NCBI RefSeq assembly: GCF_001578105.1
Contig: NZ_CP014275.1
Span: 2,046,001 to 2,110,000, forward strand
From: Martelella sp. AD-3
GTDB taxonomy: Bacteria; Pseudomonadota; Alphaproteobacteria; Rhizobiales; Rhizobiaceae
Length of the DNA stretch: 64,000 bases
Direction: 5' to 3'
Part shown: positions 48,157-61,006 of the stretch, piece after piece
Position numbering within the stretch: the stretch's first letter is position 1
How the letters are laid out: each line of letters begins with the position of its first letter
Notes under the pieces: model-generated
What the model was told of the DNA's origin: nothing
The model's input: the letters and a program-made list of their open reading frames with translations, nothing else
Database searches by the model: none
Position numbers and translations under genes: made by a program

Positions 48157-48708
48157 TCAGCTGGAATAGTTGATCAGTCCGGTCGTTTCCGGCAGTTCAA
48201 CCCACCCGTTATCCGTGCTGGTATCCCATACTTCGAGCCTTCCCTGCCCGTCCCGGTTGGTGAACTGGATGATCGGAAAGACAGCATCATTATCGTTGTA
48301 ATTGCCGGTCGCGACCTCCTCTTCGGTCATGGTCGAGCCCCAGATACTGGTGCGGATATAGTCCGTATCACTCCCGCTCCGCCAGCCATCGGCAACATAA
48401 ATGTCGCCGCCGATAAAGGAATCACCCGGAGGAACGGTTGTGTTCTGCGAGTAGCCTTCCCACTGATAGTAGCTGTTTGAACCCGCTTTCGAGCCAAGGG
48501 TCTCCAGCGCGAGGACGTTCGACCGTCCCATATAGCTATCAAGCCGCGCAAAGCTTGCAGTCGGATAGCGATCAATCATCCAGTCGCTTGGATCCGTGCT
48601 GATCGGATAGAATTCAATCTTCTCGGCCAGCGCGGTTCCGCCCAGACCAAACAACAGGATTCCCGCGCAAGCGGTTGATTGCAGCAGTCTCGTTTTTACT
48701 GTGGTCAT
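48157..48708 (-). CDS. Autotransporter, N-terminal part ending at an in-frame TGA
   Basis: The first 183 residues of the split autotransporter. GGGAGGAAACA precedes the ATG at 48708. The signal peptide (LLQSTACAGILLFGLGGTAL, cleaved after ALA) leads into a passenger start with EFYPISTDPSDWMIDRYPTA and WDTSTDNGWVELPETTGLIN. The TGA after INYSS is followed in frame by NTIDMRLMTDVDEEGNSAVH, so TGG (Trp) would give a continuous passenger. As sequenced this would be a small secreted fragment. A nonsense mutation, a read error or readthrough are the options; the surrounding frame shows no other damage. The 48709-49093 stretch upstream is AT-rich and geneless. Confidence 0.8.
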   Translation of the reverse strand: MTTVKTRLLQSTACAGILLFGLGGTALAEKIEFYPISTDPSDWMIDRYPTASFARLDSYMGRSNVLALETLGSKAGSNSYYQWEGYSQNTTVPPGDSFIGGDIYVADGWRSGSDTDYIRTSIWGSTMTEEEVATGNYNDNDAVFPIIQFTNRDGQGRLEVWDTSTDNGWVELPETTGLINYSS

Positions 48709-48915
48709 TGTTTCCTCCCAGTCATGGCCGCGGACCACAAGGGTGCCGCTGCCCCGCCCGAACTGCTTTGCCGGCTGCCGGGCATGCTGATGACAGCGCG
48801 ACAAACAGACCGAAAGAGCATTTTGCAACCCCGGCGGGCATCACGCGGATATTGTGATAGAACGCATCGGCCGGGAAGCTGGAATGCACAAGGAGAGGTT
48901 ACAAACAAGCGATAT

Positions 48916-48931
48916 TGCAACTTATGTTGCA
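48916..48931. promoter_or_regulatory. Inverted repeat in the AT-rich region upstream of the split autotransporter
   Basis: TGCAAC-TTAT-GTTGCA, a perfect 6-base inverted repeat followed by AT-rich sequence with TATATT-like elements. It lies about 210 bases upstream of the autotransporter start. A regulator site is possible; nothing else is seen in 48829-49093. Confidence 0.35.
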
Positions 48932-49093
48932 TTAATGGCACGTATATTAGTATATACTTATATTACAATTTGAATCTATCCGGACATGGGGTAGAAACGG
49001 ACAGGAAATCCAGTGATTTCGGCCTTATTGTCTCTGACCTAAGAGGATGGCGTCCAACGCGCGCCATCGCGTCCCTGCCGTCGGAGAAAATGG

Positions 49094-50227
49094 TCAGACA
49101 GGAGCAATATCGCCCCGCGCCCAGCCTTCCTGCGTCTCGGCCATGAAAGCGGCGAAGCGGCTTTCGGCGATGGCGGCGCGGATGCCCTGCATCAGAGACT
49201 GATAGTAGTGGAGATTGTTCCAGGTCAGCAGCATGCCGGCAAGCGATTCATTGGCGCGCACGAGATGGTGCAGATAGGCACGGGAGTAGTCGCGCGCAGC
49301 CGGGCAATTGCTTTCCTCATCCAGCGGCCTGAGGTCTTCGGCATGGCGGGCGTTCCTGAGGTTCACCTTGCCGCGGCGCGTGAAGGCGAGACCGTGACGC
49401 CCTGCCCTGGTCGGCATCACGCAGTCGAACATGTCGATCCCGCGCGCCACCGATTTCAGAATATCGTCGGGGGTGCCGACGCCCATCAGGTAACGCGGCT
49501 TTGTCGTCGGGAGCTCGGGCAGCGTCGTCTCCAGCATCGCCAGCATGACCTCCTGCGGCTCGCCGACGGCAAGGCCGCCGACGGCATAGCCTTTCAGGTC
49601 GAGATCGGCCAGCCCGCGCGCCGAGCGGACGCGCAGGTCCGGAATATCGCCCCCCTGGACGATGCCGAACATCGCCTTGCCCGGCTGGTCGCCGAATGCC
49701 TCGCGGCAGCGCTCGGCCCAGCGTAGCGACATCTCGGTCGATTTTTCGATCTCCGCCCGCTCCGCCGGCAGCCTGACGCACTCGTCAAGCTGCATCTGGA
49801 TATCGGAACCCAGCAGCCCCTGGATCTTGATCGAGCGCTCCGGGCTCATGTGATGCACGCTGCCGTCGATATGCGACTTGAAGGTGACGCCCTTCTTCTC
49901 GTCGATCTGGCGCAGCGCCGCGAGCGACATCACCTGAAAGCCGCCGGAATCCGTCAGGATCGGATATTTCCAGCGGATCAGCGAATGCAGGCCGCCAAGC
50001 CGCGCCACGCGTTCGGCGCCCGGCCGCAGCATCAGATGGTAGGTGTTGCCGAGAATGATATCGGCGCCGAGGTCGCGCACCTGGTCAAGATACATCGCCT
50101 TGACCGTGCCCGCGGTTCCGACCGGCATGAAGGCCGGCGTGCGGATTTCGCCGCGCGGCATGGTAATCGCGCCAAGGCGGGCATTGCCGTCTGTGGTCTT
50201 CAGGGTGAACTGAAATTCTTGGCTCAT
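49094..50227 (-). CDS. tgt: tRNA-guanine transglycosylase
   Basis: Exchanges guanine-34 for preQ1 in tRNAs with GUN anticodons (377 aa). Segments: [47 protein letters not shown] with the catalytic Asp, [26 protein letters not shown] and the second Asp in [17 protein letters not shown]. The zinc site lies near the end ([20 protein letters not shown]). The ATG at 50227 overlaps the queA stop by four bases, so the longer ORF is rejected. Confidence 0.98.
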   Translation of the reverse strand: MSQEFQFTLKTTDGNARLGAITMPRGEIRTPAFMPVGTAGTVKAMYLDQVRDLGADIILGNTYHLMLRPGAERVARLGGLHSLIRWKYPILTDSGGFQVMSLAALRQIDEKKGVTFKSHIDGSVHHMSPERSIKIQGLLGSDIQMQLDECVRLPAERAEIEKSTEMSLRWAERCREAFGDQPGKAMFGIVQGGDIPDLRVRSARGLADLDLKGYAVGGLAVGEPQEVMLAMLETTLPELPTTKPRYLMGVGTPDDILKSVARGIDMFDCVMPTRAGRHGLAFTRRGKVNLRNARHAEDLRPLDEESNCPAARDYSRAYLHHLVRANESLAGMLLTWNNLHYYQSLMQGIRAAIAESRFAAFMAETQEGWARGDIAPV

Positions 50228-51294
50228 ACGTCTTTCCTGAAGAGCAGGCTGGAATCGCCGTAGGAATAGAAACGGTAGCCGGTTTCGATCGCATGGGCGT
50301 AGGCCGCGCGCATCGTCTCCAGCCCGCAAAAGGCCGAAACCAGCATGAACAGGGTCGATTTCGGCAGATGGAAATTGGTCATCAGCATGTCGACGGCGCG
50401 GAAGCGATAGCCGGGCGTGATGAAGATGCCAGTTTCACCTTCCCAGGCACCAAGCGTCCCGTCCTCGGCAGCGGCACTTTCCAGCAACCTGAGAGAGGTG
50501 GTGCCGACGGAGATGATCCGCCCGCCGCGCGCCTTCACCGCATTCAGGGCTTCGGCTGTCTCCGTCGTGACGATGCCGCGCTCGAAATGCATCTTGTGGT
50601 CGTCGGTATCCTCGGCCTTGACCGGCAGGAACGTCCCCGCTCCGACATGAAGCGTTACGAAATATTGCTCGATACCGGCTTCTTCCAGCGCGGTCAGAAG
50701 CCGCGGCGTGAAATGCAGGCCAGCCGTCGGCGCGGCAACCGCGCCGTTTTCACGGGCATAGATCGTCTGGTAGTCGTCGCGGTCCCTGCCGTCCTCGGCC
50801 CGCTTGGAGGCGATATAGGGCGGCAGCGGCACGTGGCCGACCCGCATCAGCGCCTCGTCGAGCGCGCCGCCGCGGGCGTCGAATGTCAGTGCCACCTCGC
50901 CGCCTTCCCGCTTCTCCTCGACCGTCGCAGAAAGCGTGGTCGCACGATCGGCGGAAACGAAACGCAGAACGTCGCCCGGCTTGATCCGCTTGCCCGGCCG
51001 GGCAAAGGCATGCCAGACATTGTCGGCCTTCCTGAGATGCAGCGTGGCCGAGACCGGCACCTCCTCGCCGCCTTCGCGGTGTCGAACGCCTTCGAGCTGC
51101 GCCGGGATCACTTTCGTATCATTGAATACCAGCGCGTCGCCGGGTTTCAGGAAAGTCGGCAGTTCGGACACGACATGGTCCGCAAGCCCCTCGCCCGGTC
51201 GCACCACCAGGAGCCGCGCGCTGTCGCGCGGGCTCGCCGGGCGCAAGGCGATGTTTTCATCCGGCAGGTCGAAGTCGAAGAGGTCTACGCGCAT
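50224..51294 (-). CDS. queA: S-adenosylmethionine:tRNA ribosyltransferase-isomerase
   Basis: Makes epoxyqueuosine from preQ1-tRNA and SAM (356 aa). It starts [20 protein letters not shown]. Family motifs: [77 protein letters not shown] and [19 protein letters not shown]. The ATG at 51294 replaces a much longer ORF that runs into the repeat region. First gene of queA-tgt. Confidence 0.97.
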   Translation of the reverse strand: MRVDLFDFDLPDENIALRPASPRDSARLLVVRPGEGLADHVVSELPTFLKPGDALVFNDTKVIPAQLEGVRHREGGEEVPVSATLHLRKADNVWHAFARPGKRIKPGDVLRFVSADRATTLSATVEEKREGGEVALTFDARGGALDEALMRVGHVPLPPYIASKRAEDGRDRDDYQTIYARENGAVAAPTAGLHFTPRLLTALEEAGIEQYFVTLHVGAGTFLPVKAEDTDDHKMHFERGIVTTETAEALNAVKARGGRIISVGTTSLRLLESAAAEDGTLGAWEGETGIFITPGYRFRAVDMLMTNFHLPKSTLFMLVSAFCGLETMRAAYAHAIETGYRFYSYGDSSLLFRKDV

Positions 51295-51372
51295 TGTATC
51301 AGGACATTTCTCAAATTCGAAAACCCGCCGGCCTCGGCCGGGCGGGTCTGTTGGTTGCGCTCTGTGCTCAAT

Positions 51373-51625
51373 AATCTCCCCCCTTGAGGGCAGGGCTATC
51401 GCATATGGTCTCCCCGCATAGCCCCCTAATATTCTCGCCCCGGAGGGGAGAGATGTCGCGACAGCGACAGTGAGGGGGGAGCCTATCACCGCGAGCGCTC
51501 TCACGATCTGAAGCACCGCACCACCGTCACTGCCCCTTTCGGGGCATCTCTCCCGCCAGCGGGAGAGAGTATTGGGATCAAGCTGCTACGCCATATGCGA
51601 TGGCCCTGCCCTTGAGGGGGAGATT
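51373..51625. repeat. MITE-like element with about 35-base terminal inverted repeats
   Basis: The left end (51373-51408) contains CAGGGCTATCGCATATGG and the right end (51591-51625) contains CCATATGCGATGGCCCTG; the two ends are reverse complements with very few differences. The 182-base interior has further palindromes (GGAGGGGAGAGATGTCGCGA region; CTCTCCCGCCAGCGGGAGAG). No ORF, about 250 bp long. It fills the 51295-51653 gap between queA and the cyclophilin gene. Confidence 0.7.
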
Positions 51626-51653
51626 GACAGGAGGGCGTCGCCCTCTTCCCGCA

Positions 51654-52154
51654 TCAAGCGTCCGCAGCCACCTTCATCGAAATGATGTGGTCCGGGTCAC
51701 GCACGGGCTCGCCCTTCTGGAAAGCATCAACGGCGTCCATGCCTTCGATGACCTGACCCCAGACGGTGTACTGCTTGTCGAGCCAGGGGGCATCGGTGAA
51801 GCAGATGAAGAACTGTGAGTTGGCGGAGTTCGGGTTCTGCGAGCGGGCCATGGAGCAGGTGCCGCGCACGTGGCGCACGGAAGAGAACTCGGCCGGAAGG
51901 TCCGGCTTGTCCGAACCGCCTGTACCGGCGCGGCCAGCATTGCCGCCCTTCTTGCCATGCTCCACATCGCCGCCCTGCGCCATGAAATCGGCGATCACGC
52001 GGTGAAAGACGACGCCGTCATAGGCGCCCTCGCGGGTCAGTTCGCGAATGCGGTCGACATGCTTGGGGGCGACATTCGGAAACGCCTCGATGACGACCTT
52101 TCCCTTGGTCGTTTCCATGATGAAGGTGTTTTCCGGGTCTTTGATTTCGGCCAT
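51654..52154 (-). CDS. Peptidyl-prolyl cis-trans isomerase, cytosolic cyclophilin
   Basis: Cyclophilin-type prolyl isomerase (166 aa) without signal peptide. The domain is complete: VVFHRVIADFMAQGGDVEHG with the catalytic Arg, GTCSMARSQNPNSANSQFFI, and LDKQYTVWGQVIEGMDAVDA. It lies 123 bases downstream of a secreted paralogue on the same strand, a common tandem in the order. General protein folding is the expected role. Confidence 0.96.
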   Translation of the reverse strand: MAEIKDPENTFIMETTKGKVVIEAFPNVAPKHVDRIRELTREGAYDGVVFHRVIADFMAQGGDVEHGKKGGNAGRAGTGGSDKPDLPAEFSSVRHVRGTCSMARSQNPNSANSQFFICFTDAPWLDKQYTVWGQVIEGMDAVDAFQKGEPVRDPDHIISMKVAADA

Positions 52155-52277
52155 CTGGGTCTCCTGTGGCTGAGCGGGAGCATAATCCGAGTGAAGCGAG
52201 GATGGACAGGATTATGCGGCTGAAACAAATGGGATAGAGCGCCCATCAGATCGACAGGCGCCCTATGTCGAAACGGG

Positions 52278-52856
52278 TTACTGGCTGACGGTCGCGCTCA
52301 GGATCCGGTCGGGGTCGCTGACCTTGCCGTTCTGGGCCGGATCGCCCTTCTTGATCTTGTCGACATTGTCCATGCCGTCCACGACCTCACCGATGACGGT
52401 GTACTGGCCGTTCAGATGCGGAGCATCGGCGAACATGATGAAGAACTGCGAGTTGGCGGAATTCGGGTTCTGCGAGCGTGCCATGCCGACCACGCCGCGC
52501 TTGAACGGAATGTCGGAGAATTCGGCGGGCAGATCGGGCATGTCGGAGCCGCCCATGCCAGCCTTGTTCAGGTCAAAGCCGTTTTCGGCGTCGCCGAACT
52601 GGACATCGCCGGTCTGTGCCATGAAGCCGCCGATCACGCGGTGAAAGACCACGTTGTCATAAGCGCCTTCCGCAGCCAGTTCCTTGACGCGGGCGACGTT
52701 CTGCGGCGCTTCCTCATCGAACAGCTCGATCACCACCGGGCCTTCCGAGGTGTTGAGCGTCAGAAGGTCCTCGCCGTCCTGCGCCTGCGCCACGCCTGCA
52801 ATCGAGGCCGTCGTCATCATCATGGCGGCAGCCAGTCCCGCAATCGTCTTCCTCAT
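52278..52856 (-). CDS. Peptidyl-prolyl cis-trans isomerase, exported cyclophilin
   Basis: Periplasmic cyclophilin (192 aa). Signal peptide MRKTIAGLAAAMMMTTASIA with cleavage after VAQA. Catalytic segments VVFHRVIGGFMAQTGDVQFG and RGVVGMARSQNPNSANSQFF, then GQYTVIGEVVDGMDNVDKIK. AAGGAG lies seven bases before the ATG at 52856, which decides against the ATG 21 bases upstream. It follows coaD by 37 bases. Confidence 0.95.
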   Translation of the reverse strand: MRKTIAGLAAAMMMTTASIAGVAQAQDGEDLLTLNTSEGPVVIELFDEEAPQNVARVKELAAEGAYDNVVFHRVIGGFMAQTGDVQFGDAENGFDLNKAGMGGSDMPDLPAEFSDIPFKRGVVGMARSQNPNSANSQFFIMFADAPHLNGQYTVIGEVVDGMDNVDKIKKGDPAQNGKVSDPDRILSATVSQ

Positions 52857-52893
52857 GGTTTTCTCCTTGAAATTCATTGCCTCTACCCGGGCT

Positions 52894-53388
52894 CTAGCGC
52901 GGGAATTTCGCCTTCAGCGCGGCAGCCACAAAATCCGGCACAAAGCGCTCCACATCGCCGCCCATGGCTGCGACCTGCCGCACCAATGTGGCCGATATCG
53001 GACGGGAAAGGGCCATTGCCGGCAAAAAAACGGTCTGGATGTCCGGCGCCATGGACTGGTTCATCCCGGCCATCTGCATTTCATAGGCAAAGTCGGTCGA
53101 GTCGCGCAGGCCGCGGATGATCATCCCGGCGCCGTTGTCCCGCGCGGCGTCGATGGCGAGGCCCTGGAAGGACACGACCGAGACGTCGTCCGTTCTCTCC
53201 GGCAGGTTTTCGGCCACCGCACGGCGCAGGAAATCCGCGCGTTCCTCGAACGCGAAAAGCGGATTCTTCCCCGCATTGATGCCGATGGCCAGCACCAGCC
53301 GGTCGGCGATGTTGAGCGCCTGCAGCACCACGTCGAGGTGGCCATTGGTCATCGGGTCGAAAGAACCGGGATAAAAAGCCGTTGCCAT
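52894..53388 (-). CDS. coaD: Phosphopantetheine adenylyltransferase
   Basis: Penultimate step of coenzyme A synthesis (164 aa), adenylating 4'-phosphopantetheine. It has the nucleotidyltransferase motif [20 protein letters not shown] (the T/H-x-G-H variant NGH), the [20 protein letters not shown] segment and [14 protein letters not shown] near the end. It sits between gyrA and the exported cyclophilin on the same strand, after the gyrA terminator. Confidence 0.98.
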   Translation of the reverse strand: MATAFYPGSFDPMTNGHLDVVLQALNIADRLVLAIGINAGKNPLFAFEERADFLRRAVAENLPERTDDVSVVSFQGLAIDAARDNGAGMIIRGLRDSTDFAYEMQMAGMNQSMAPDIQTVFLPAMALSRPISATLVRQVAAMGGDVERFVPDFVAAALKAKFPR

Positions 53389-53471
53389 TCGTCATGCCTC
53401 GGTTTTGGTCTCGGCCTTTTGTCACGGAATGTGGCAAGCCGCAAGTCGCTTTGCGGCAAGGCTCTGAAAAG

Positions 53472-53504
53472 GAAAAGCCGGGCATGATGGCCCGGCTTTT
53501 CAGA
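53472..53504 (-). terminator. Rho-independent terminator of gyrA
   Basis: GAAAAGCCGGGC and GCCCGGCTTTTC form a stem with a six-base loop 16 bases past the gyrA stop. T-runs on both strands make it potentially bidirectional. Confidence 0.88.
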
Positions 53505-53519
53505 TTTTCTTCGCGACGC

Positions 53520-56318
<2,799 letters not shown>

Positions 56319-56551
56319 AATGAATCACGATCTCAAGCTAGAATCATATCGCGCGTTTATAGCCGAATCCGACGCCGAACGCCAATTTGGCGGGGCCTTC
56401 CGCGGTGGACAGAAGCGGCGTCCCTCAGTTTTAATTCGGATTTGACGGCGGAGTTGTGGCAGGGTGTCGAAAGCGCGGGCAATGCCACTCTGGGTTTTCT
56501 CCGGACGACCAGTGCCTGCGCCCTTGGGATCAACGGGATCGGGACATTTCA

Positions 56552-57196
56552 ATGGCAGACATGGGCACACTCCTGAGCGGCTTCACCACATTGATGGTGA
56601 CGATGGACCCGCCCGGCATGGTGCCGATCTTCCTGGCGCTGACCGTCGGCATGACGCAGGCGGAGCGCCGGCTCGTCGCCGTGCGCGGCGCGCTCATCTC
56701 CTTCTGTCTTCTCGTCGCTTTCGCGCTTATCGGTGATCGCATCCTCGGGGCGCTCGGCATTTCCATGAGCGCCTTCCGCATCGCAGGCGGCATCCTTCTG
56801 TTCTGGATCGGCTGCGAAATGATTTTCGAAAAGCGCCAGGAAAGAAAAGAGAAGACCACCGAAACCGCGATCACCAAGGACAATATCGCCCACCTTGCCG
56901 CCTTCCCCCTCGCCATGCCGCTGATCGCGGGCCCCGGTGCGATCTCGGCTACCATTCTGCTCGGGTCGAAAATGGAAACGGTGCTCGACAAGCTGGCGCT
57001 GGTGGGGGTGATCTTCATCGCTTCGTTGGTGGTGCTTCTGGCGATGTTGGCCGCCGGGCTGATCGACCGGTTCCTGGGCGAAACCAGTCGCAATATTCTC
57101 ACCCGCATACTCGGCATGATGCTGACGGCGCTTGCCGTGCAGTTCGTCATCGACGGTATGCAGACCGCATTTCACCTGACGGCCGTCTCGCAATAA
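56552..57196 (+). CDS. MarC-family integral membrane protein
   Basis: Inner-membrane protein (214 aa) with six predicted helices of the MarC/UPF0056 family. MDPPGMVPIFLALTVGMT near the start, FRIAGGILLFWIGCEMIFEK and AFPLAMPLIAGPGAISATIL are diagnostic. Despite the name no role in antibiotic resistance has been demonstrated for the family; function is unknown. The ATG at 56552 has GGGA upstream and starts the first helix; the longer ORF is rejected. Divergent from gyrA across about 230 bases. Confidence 0.92.
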   Translation: MADMGTLLSGFTTLMVTMDPPGMVPIFLALTVGMTQAERRLVAVRGALISFCLLVAFALIGDRILGALGISMSAFRIAGGILLFWIGCEMIFEKRQERKEKTTETAITKDNIAHLAAFPLAMPLIAGPGAISATILLGSKMETVLDKLALVGVIFIASLVVLLAMLAAGLIDRFLGETSRNILTRILGMMLTALAVQFVIDGMQTAFHLTAVSQ

Positions 57197-57203
57197 AAGA
57201 CTG

Positions 57204-57230
57204 CGGCGCGAACCGATGGAGGTCGCGCCG
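57204..57230 (+). terminator. Hairpin after marC
   Basis: CGGCGCGA (57204-57211) pairs with TCGCGCCG (57223-57230). There is no T-run, so termination is uncertain. It lies between convergent marC and ssb. Confidence 0.45.
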
Positions 57231-57304
57231 ACAAAGCTCGGGAGAAAGCGACCCCGCAGAAGACCTGGCGGGATCTGTTTTGCGTCCGTATTAATCCGTC
57301 ACCA

Positions 57305-57820
57305 TCAAAACGGAATGTCGTCGTCGAGATCCTGCGAGAAACCGCCGCCGCCACCGCTGCTGCGACCGCCGCTACCGCTGCTTGAGGCCGGCTGGGAGCC
57401 GTAATCGTCATAACCGCCGCCCTGGCTACCGCCAAAGCCGCCGCCGCCACCCTGACCGCCGCCTTCACCACGACCGTCGAGCATGGTCAGCGTCGAGTTG
57501 AAGCCCTGCAGCACGACTTCGGTCGAATACCGCTCCTGGCCGCCCTGATCGGTCCATTTGCGCGTCTGAAGCTGGCCTTCGATATAAATCTTGGAACCCT
57601 TGCGCAGATATTGTTCGGCGACCTTGCACAGGCCCTCATTGAAAATGACGACGCGGTGCCACTCCGTGCGCTCCTTGCGCTCGCCGGAATTGCGGTCGCG
57701 CCAGGTTTCCGACGTGGCGACCCTGAGATTGGCGATCGGCCGGCCGTCCTGGGTGCGCCGGATCTCCGGATCCGCTCCGAGATTGCCGACGAGGATGACC
57801 TTGTTTACACTACCTGCCAT
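57305..57820 (-). CDS. ssb: Single-stranded DNA-binding protein
   Basis: OB-fold ssDNA-binding protein (171 aa) for replication, recombination and repair. It starts [20 protein letters not shown], with [20 protein letters not shown] and [21 protein letters not shown] Gly/Ser-rich linker (about residues 110-160) leads to the acidic tip DLDDDIPF that binds partner proteins. AGGTGG precedes the ATG at 57820. Divergent from uvrA with two LexA boxes between, the classical SOS arrangement. Confidence 0.98.
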   Translation of the reverse strand: MAGSVNKVILVGNLGADPEIRRTQDGRPIANLRVATSETWRDRNSGERKERTEWHRVVIFNEGLCKVAEQYLRKGSKIYIEGQLQTRKWTDQGGQERYSTEVVLQGFNSTLTMLDGRGEGGGQGGGGGFGGSQGGGYDDYGSQPASSSGSGGRSSGGGGGFSQDLDDDIPF

Positions 57821-57928
57821 GAAACCACCTGTTTGGCCGCGATCGCGGCCCTCTTGAAGAATTTCGCGCCAGCATAAACGATCTGCCGCATGGCGACCAA
57901 TGGCAGGCGTGAAATCCACAATAAAAAT

Positions 57929-57943
57929 GTTCTTTATTTGTTC
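57929..57943. promoter_or_regulatory. LexA box, ssb side
   Basis: GTTC, seven bases (TTTATTT), GTTC, an exact alphaproteobacterial SOS box. It lies 108 bases upstream of the ssb ATG and 125 bases from uvrA. Confidence 0.82.
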
Positions 57944-58022
57944 TAATGCGCTGGTATGATCCCGTCAACCGATTCATTTCCGGCGCCCTTATTGAAGCAA
58001 AGCCTCGACAGGCCGTCCTTGG

Positions 58023-58037
58023 GAACTACATAAGAAC
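58023..58037. promoter_or_regulatory. LexA box, uvrA side
   Basis: GAAC, seven bases (TACATAA), GAAC. It ends 30 bases before the uvrA ATG, where LexA would block the promoter directly. Confidence 0.85.
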
Positions 58038-58067
58038 CGATTTTCCTTTGCCGAGAAGCCGAAAGCT

Positions 58068-60989
58068 ATGAGCGAACTCAAAAATATCTCCATTCGCGGC
58101 GCGCGCCAGCACAATCTGAAGGGCATCGATGTCGATCTTCCGCGCAATTCGCTGATCGTGATGACCGGGCTTTCGGGCTCCGGCAAGTCGTCGCTTGCCT
58201 TCGACACGATCTACGCGGAAGGCCAGCGCCGCTATGTGGAGAGCCTGTCGTCCTATGCGCGCCAGTTCCTGGAGATGATGGAAAAGCCCGACGTCGACCG
58301 GATCGACGGTCTGTCCCCGGCGATCTCGATCGAGCAGAAGACGACGTCAAAGAACCCGCGCTCCACCGTCGGCACGGTCACGGAGATCTACGACTATATG
58401 CGCCTTCTGTTCGCGCGCACCGGCGTGCCCTATTCGCCGGCAACGGGTCTTCCGATCGAAAGCCAGACGGTGACGCAGATGGTCGACCGCATTCTGGACC
58501 TGGAGGAGCGCACCAGGCTCTATCTGCTTGCGCCGCTGGTGCGCGGCCGCAAGGGCGAGTTCCGCAAGGAACTGGCCGAGCTGCAGAAGAAAGGCTTTCA
58601 ACGGATCAAGATCGACGGCGCATTCTACGAGATCGCAGAGGCGCCGAAGCTCGACAAGAAATACAAGCACGACATCGATGTGGTCGTTGATCGCGTGGCG
58701 GTACGCTCCGACCTTGCCACCCGGCTTGCCGACAGTCTCGAGACCTGCCTGGAGCTTGCCGAGGGGCTGGCGATTGCCGAATTTGCCGACAAGCCGCTGC
58801 CGGAGGGCGAGACGGCGGCCGGCGGCGCGAAGAACAAGTCTCTCAACGAAACGCATGAAAGGCTTGTTTTCTCGGAGAAATTCGCCTGTCCGGTTTCGGG
58901 TTTCACGATTTCCGAGATCGAGCCGCGCCTGTTCTCCTTCAACAATCCCGTCGGCGCCTGCCCGACCTGCGACGGCCTCGGCTTCCAGCAGAAGATCGAC
59001 GAAGGACTGGTCGTTCCCGACCGCACCAAGAAGCTCTCCGACGGCGCGATCGCGCCCTGGGCAAAGTCCTCCTCGCCCTATTACAGGCAGACCCTGGAGG
59101 CGATCGGCAGGCATTTCGGCTTCAAGATGACCGAGCGCTGGGACAAGCTGCCGAAGACCGCGACGGATGCGATCCTCAACGGCACGGACGAGAAGATCGA
59201 ATTCCATTACGCCGACGGCGCCCGCTCCTACAAGACGACGAAGACCTTCGAAGGCATCATGCCGAACCTCGAGCGCCGCTGGAAGGAGACGGATTCCGCC
59301 TGGGCGCGCGAGGAGATCGAGCGCTACATGTCGGCCGCCCCCTGCCCGGCCTGCGAGGGATATCGGCTGAAGCCCGAGGCGCTTGCCGTCAAGATCGATG
59401 GCCGCCATATCGGCCATGTCAGCCAAATGTCGATCAGGGGCGCGCGCGACTGGTTCGACAGCCTGCCTGAGCGCTTTTCGCAGAAGCAGAACGATATTGC
59501 CGTGCGCATCCTGAAGGAAATCAACGAGCGGCTGCGTTTCCTCAATGATGTCGGCCTCGAATATCTCACGCTCTCGCGCAATTCCGGCACGCTGTCGGGC
59601 GGTGAGAGCCAGCGCATCCGGCTTGCCTCGCAGATCGGCTCGGGGCTCACCGGCGTGCTTTACGTGCTCGACGAGCCCTCCATCGGCCTGCATCAGCGCG
59701 ACAACACGCGGCTTCTCGACACGCTCAAGCATCTGCGCGATATCGGCAATACGGTCATCGTGGTCGAGCATGACGAGGACGCGATCCTCGCCGCCGACTA
59801 TGTGCTCGACATCGGTCCCGCCGCCGGCATTCACGGCGGCGAGGTGATTGCCGAGGGGACGCCCGCGGCGATCATGGCCAATCCGAAATCGCTGACCGGG
59901 CAATATCTGAGCGGCGTGCAGGCCGTCGCCGTGCCTGCCGAGCGGCGCAAGCCGAAAAAGGGCAAGGCGCTGAAGATCGTCGGCGCGCGCGGCAACAACC
60001 TGAAGAACATCACCGCCGAAATTCCGCTGGGCATGTTCACCGCCGTGACGGGCGTCTCCGGCGGCGGCAAGTCGACCTTCCTGATCGAGACGCTCTACAA
60101 GGCGGCGGCGCGCCGGATCATGGGCGCGCGCGAAAACCCCGCCCCGCACGACCGGATCGAGGGGCTGGAGTTCATCGACAAGGTGATCGACATCGACCAG
60201 TCGCCGATCGGCCGCACGCCGCGCTCCAACCCGGCGACCTATATCGGCGCCTTCACCCCGATCCGCGAATGGTTCGCCGGCCTGCCGGAGGCGAAGGCCC
60301 GCGGCTATCAGCCCGGCCGCTTCTCCTTCAACGTCAAGGGCGGGCGCTGCGAGGCCTGCCAGGGCGACGGCCTGATCAAGATCGAGATGCACTTCCTGCC
60401 GGATGTCTACGTCACCTGCGACGTCTGCCACGGCCAGCGCTACAATCGCGAGACGCTGGAGGTGCAGTTCAAGGGCAAGTCGATCGCCGACATTCTGGAA
60501 CTGACGGTCGAGGAAGGCGTCGAGTTCTTCGCTGCCGTGCCCTCGGTGCGCGACAAGCTGCAGACGCTGCAGGATGTCGGGCTTGGTTATATCAAGGTCG
60601 GCCAGCAGGCAAACACGCTGTCGGGCGGCGAGGCCCAGCGCGTCAAGCTTGCCAAGGAGCTGTCGCGCCGTTCCACCGGCAAGACGCTCTATATCCTCGA
60701 CGAGCCGACCACGGGCCTGCATTTCCATGACGTTGCCAAGCTGCTCGACGTGCTCCACAAGCTGGTCGAACAGGGCAATTCCGTCGTGGTCATCGAGCAT
60801 AATCTCGAAGTGATCAAGACCGCCGACTGGGTGATCGACATCGGTCCCGAGGGCGGCGACGGCGGCGGCGAGATCGTCGCGACCGGCACGCCGGAGGACA
60901 TCGTCAGGGAGAAGCGCTCCTATACCGGCCTCTACATGCAGGAACTGCTTGAGCGGCGTCCGCAGAAGAAAACGGAAGCGGCGGAATAG
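58068..60989 (+). CDS. uvrA: UvrABC system subunit A
   Basis: Damage-sensing ABC ATPase of nucleotide excision repair (973 aa), which loads UvrB. Both ATP sites are intact: Walker [10 protein letters not shown] (residues 34-42) and GVSGGGKST, with signatures [17 protein letters not shown] and [19 protein letters not shown]. Zinc-finger Cys pairs lie in [18 protein letters not shown] and CEACQGDGL with CDVCHGQRY. The length is normal for the order. Divergent from ssb, preceded by two LexA boxes; the DUF72 gene follows 17 bases later and may be cotranscribed. Confidence 0.98.
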   Translation: MSELKNISIRGARQHNLKGIDVDLPRNSLIVMTGLSGSGKSSLAFDTIYAEGQRRYVESLSSYARQFLEMMEKPDVDRIDGLSPAISIEQKTTSKNPRSTVGTVTEIYDYMRLLFARTGVPYSPATGLPIESQTVTQMVDRILDLEERTRLYLLAPLVRGRKGEFRKELAELQKKGFQRIKIDGAFYEIAEAPKLDKKYKHDIDVVVDRVAVRSDLATRLADSLETCLELAEGLAIAEFADKPLPEGETAAGGAKNKSLNETHERLVFSEKFACPVSGFTISEIEPRLFSFNNPVGACPTCDGLGFQQKIDEGLVVPDRTKKLSDGAIAPWAKSSSPYYRQTLEAIGRHFGFKMTERWDKLPKTATDAILNGTDEKIEFHYADGARSYKTTKTFEGIMPNLERRWKETDSAWAREEIERYMSAAPCPACEGYRLKPEALAVKIDGRHIGHVSQMSIRGARDWFDSLPERFSQKQNDIAVRILKEINERLRFLNDVGLEYLTLSRNSGTLSGGESQRIRLASQIGSGLTGVLYVLDEPSIGLHQRDNTRLLDTLKHLRDIGNTVIVVEHDEDAILAADYVLDIGPAAGIHGGEVIAEGTPAAIMANPKSLTGQYLSGVQAVAVPAERRKPKKGKALKIVGARGNNLKNITAEIPLGMFTAVTGVSGGGKSTFLIETLYKAAARRIMGARENPAPHDRIEGLEFIDKVIDIDQSPIGRTPRSNPATYIGAFTPIREWFAGLPEAKARGYQPGRFSFNVKGGRCEACQGDGLIKIEMHFLPDVYVTCDVCHGQRYNRETLEVQFKGKSIADILELTVEEGVEFFAAVPSVRDKLQTLQDVGLGYIKVGQQANTLSGGEAQRVKLAKELSRRSTGKTLYILDEPTTGLHFHDVAKLLDVLHKLVEQGNSVVVIEHNLEVIKTADWVIDIGPEGGDGGGEIVATGTPEDIVREKRSYTGLYMQELLERRPQKKTEAAE

Positions 60990-61006
60990 AAGGGGAGCAG
61001 GAAGCG

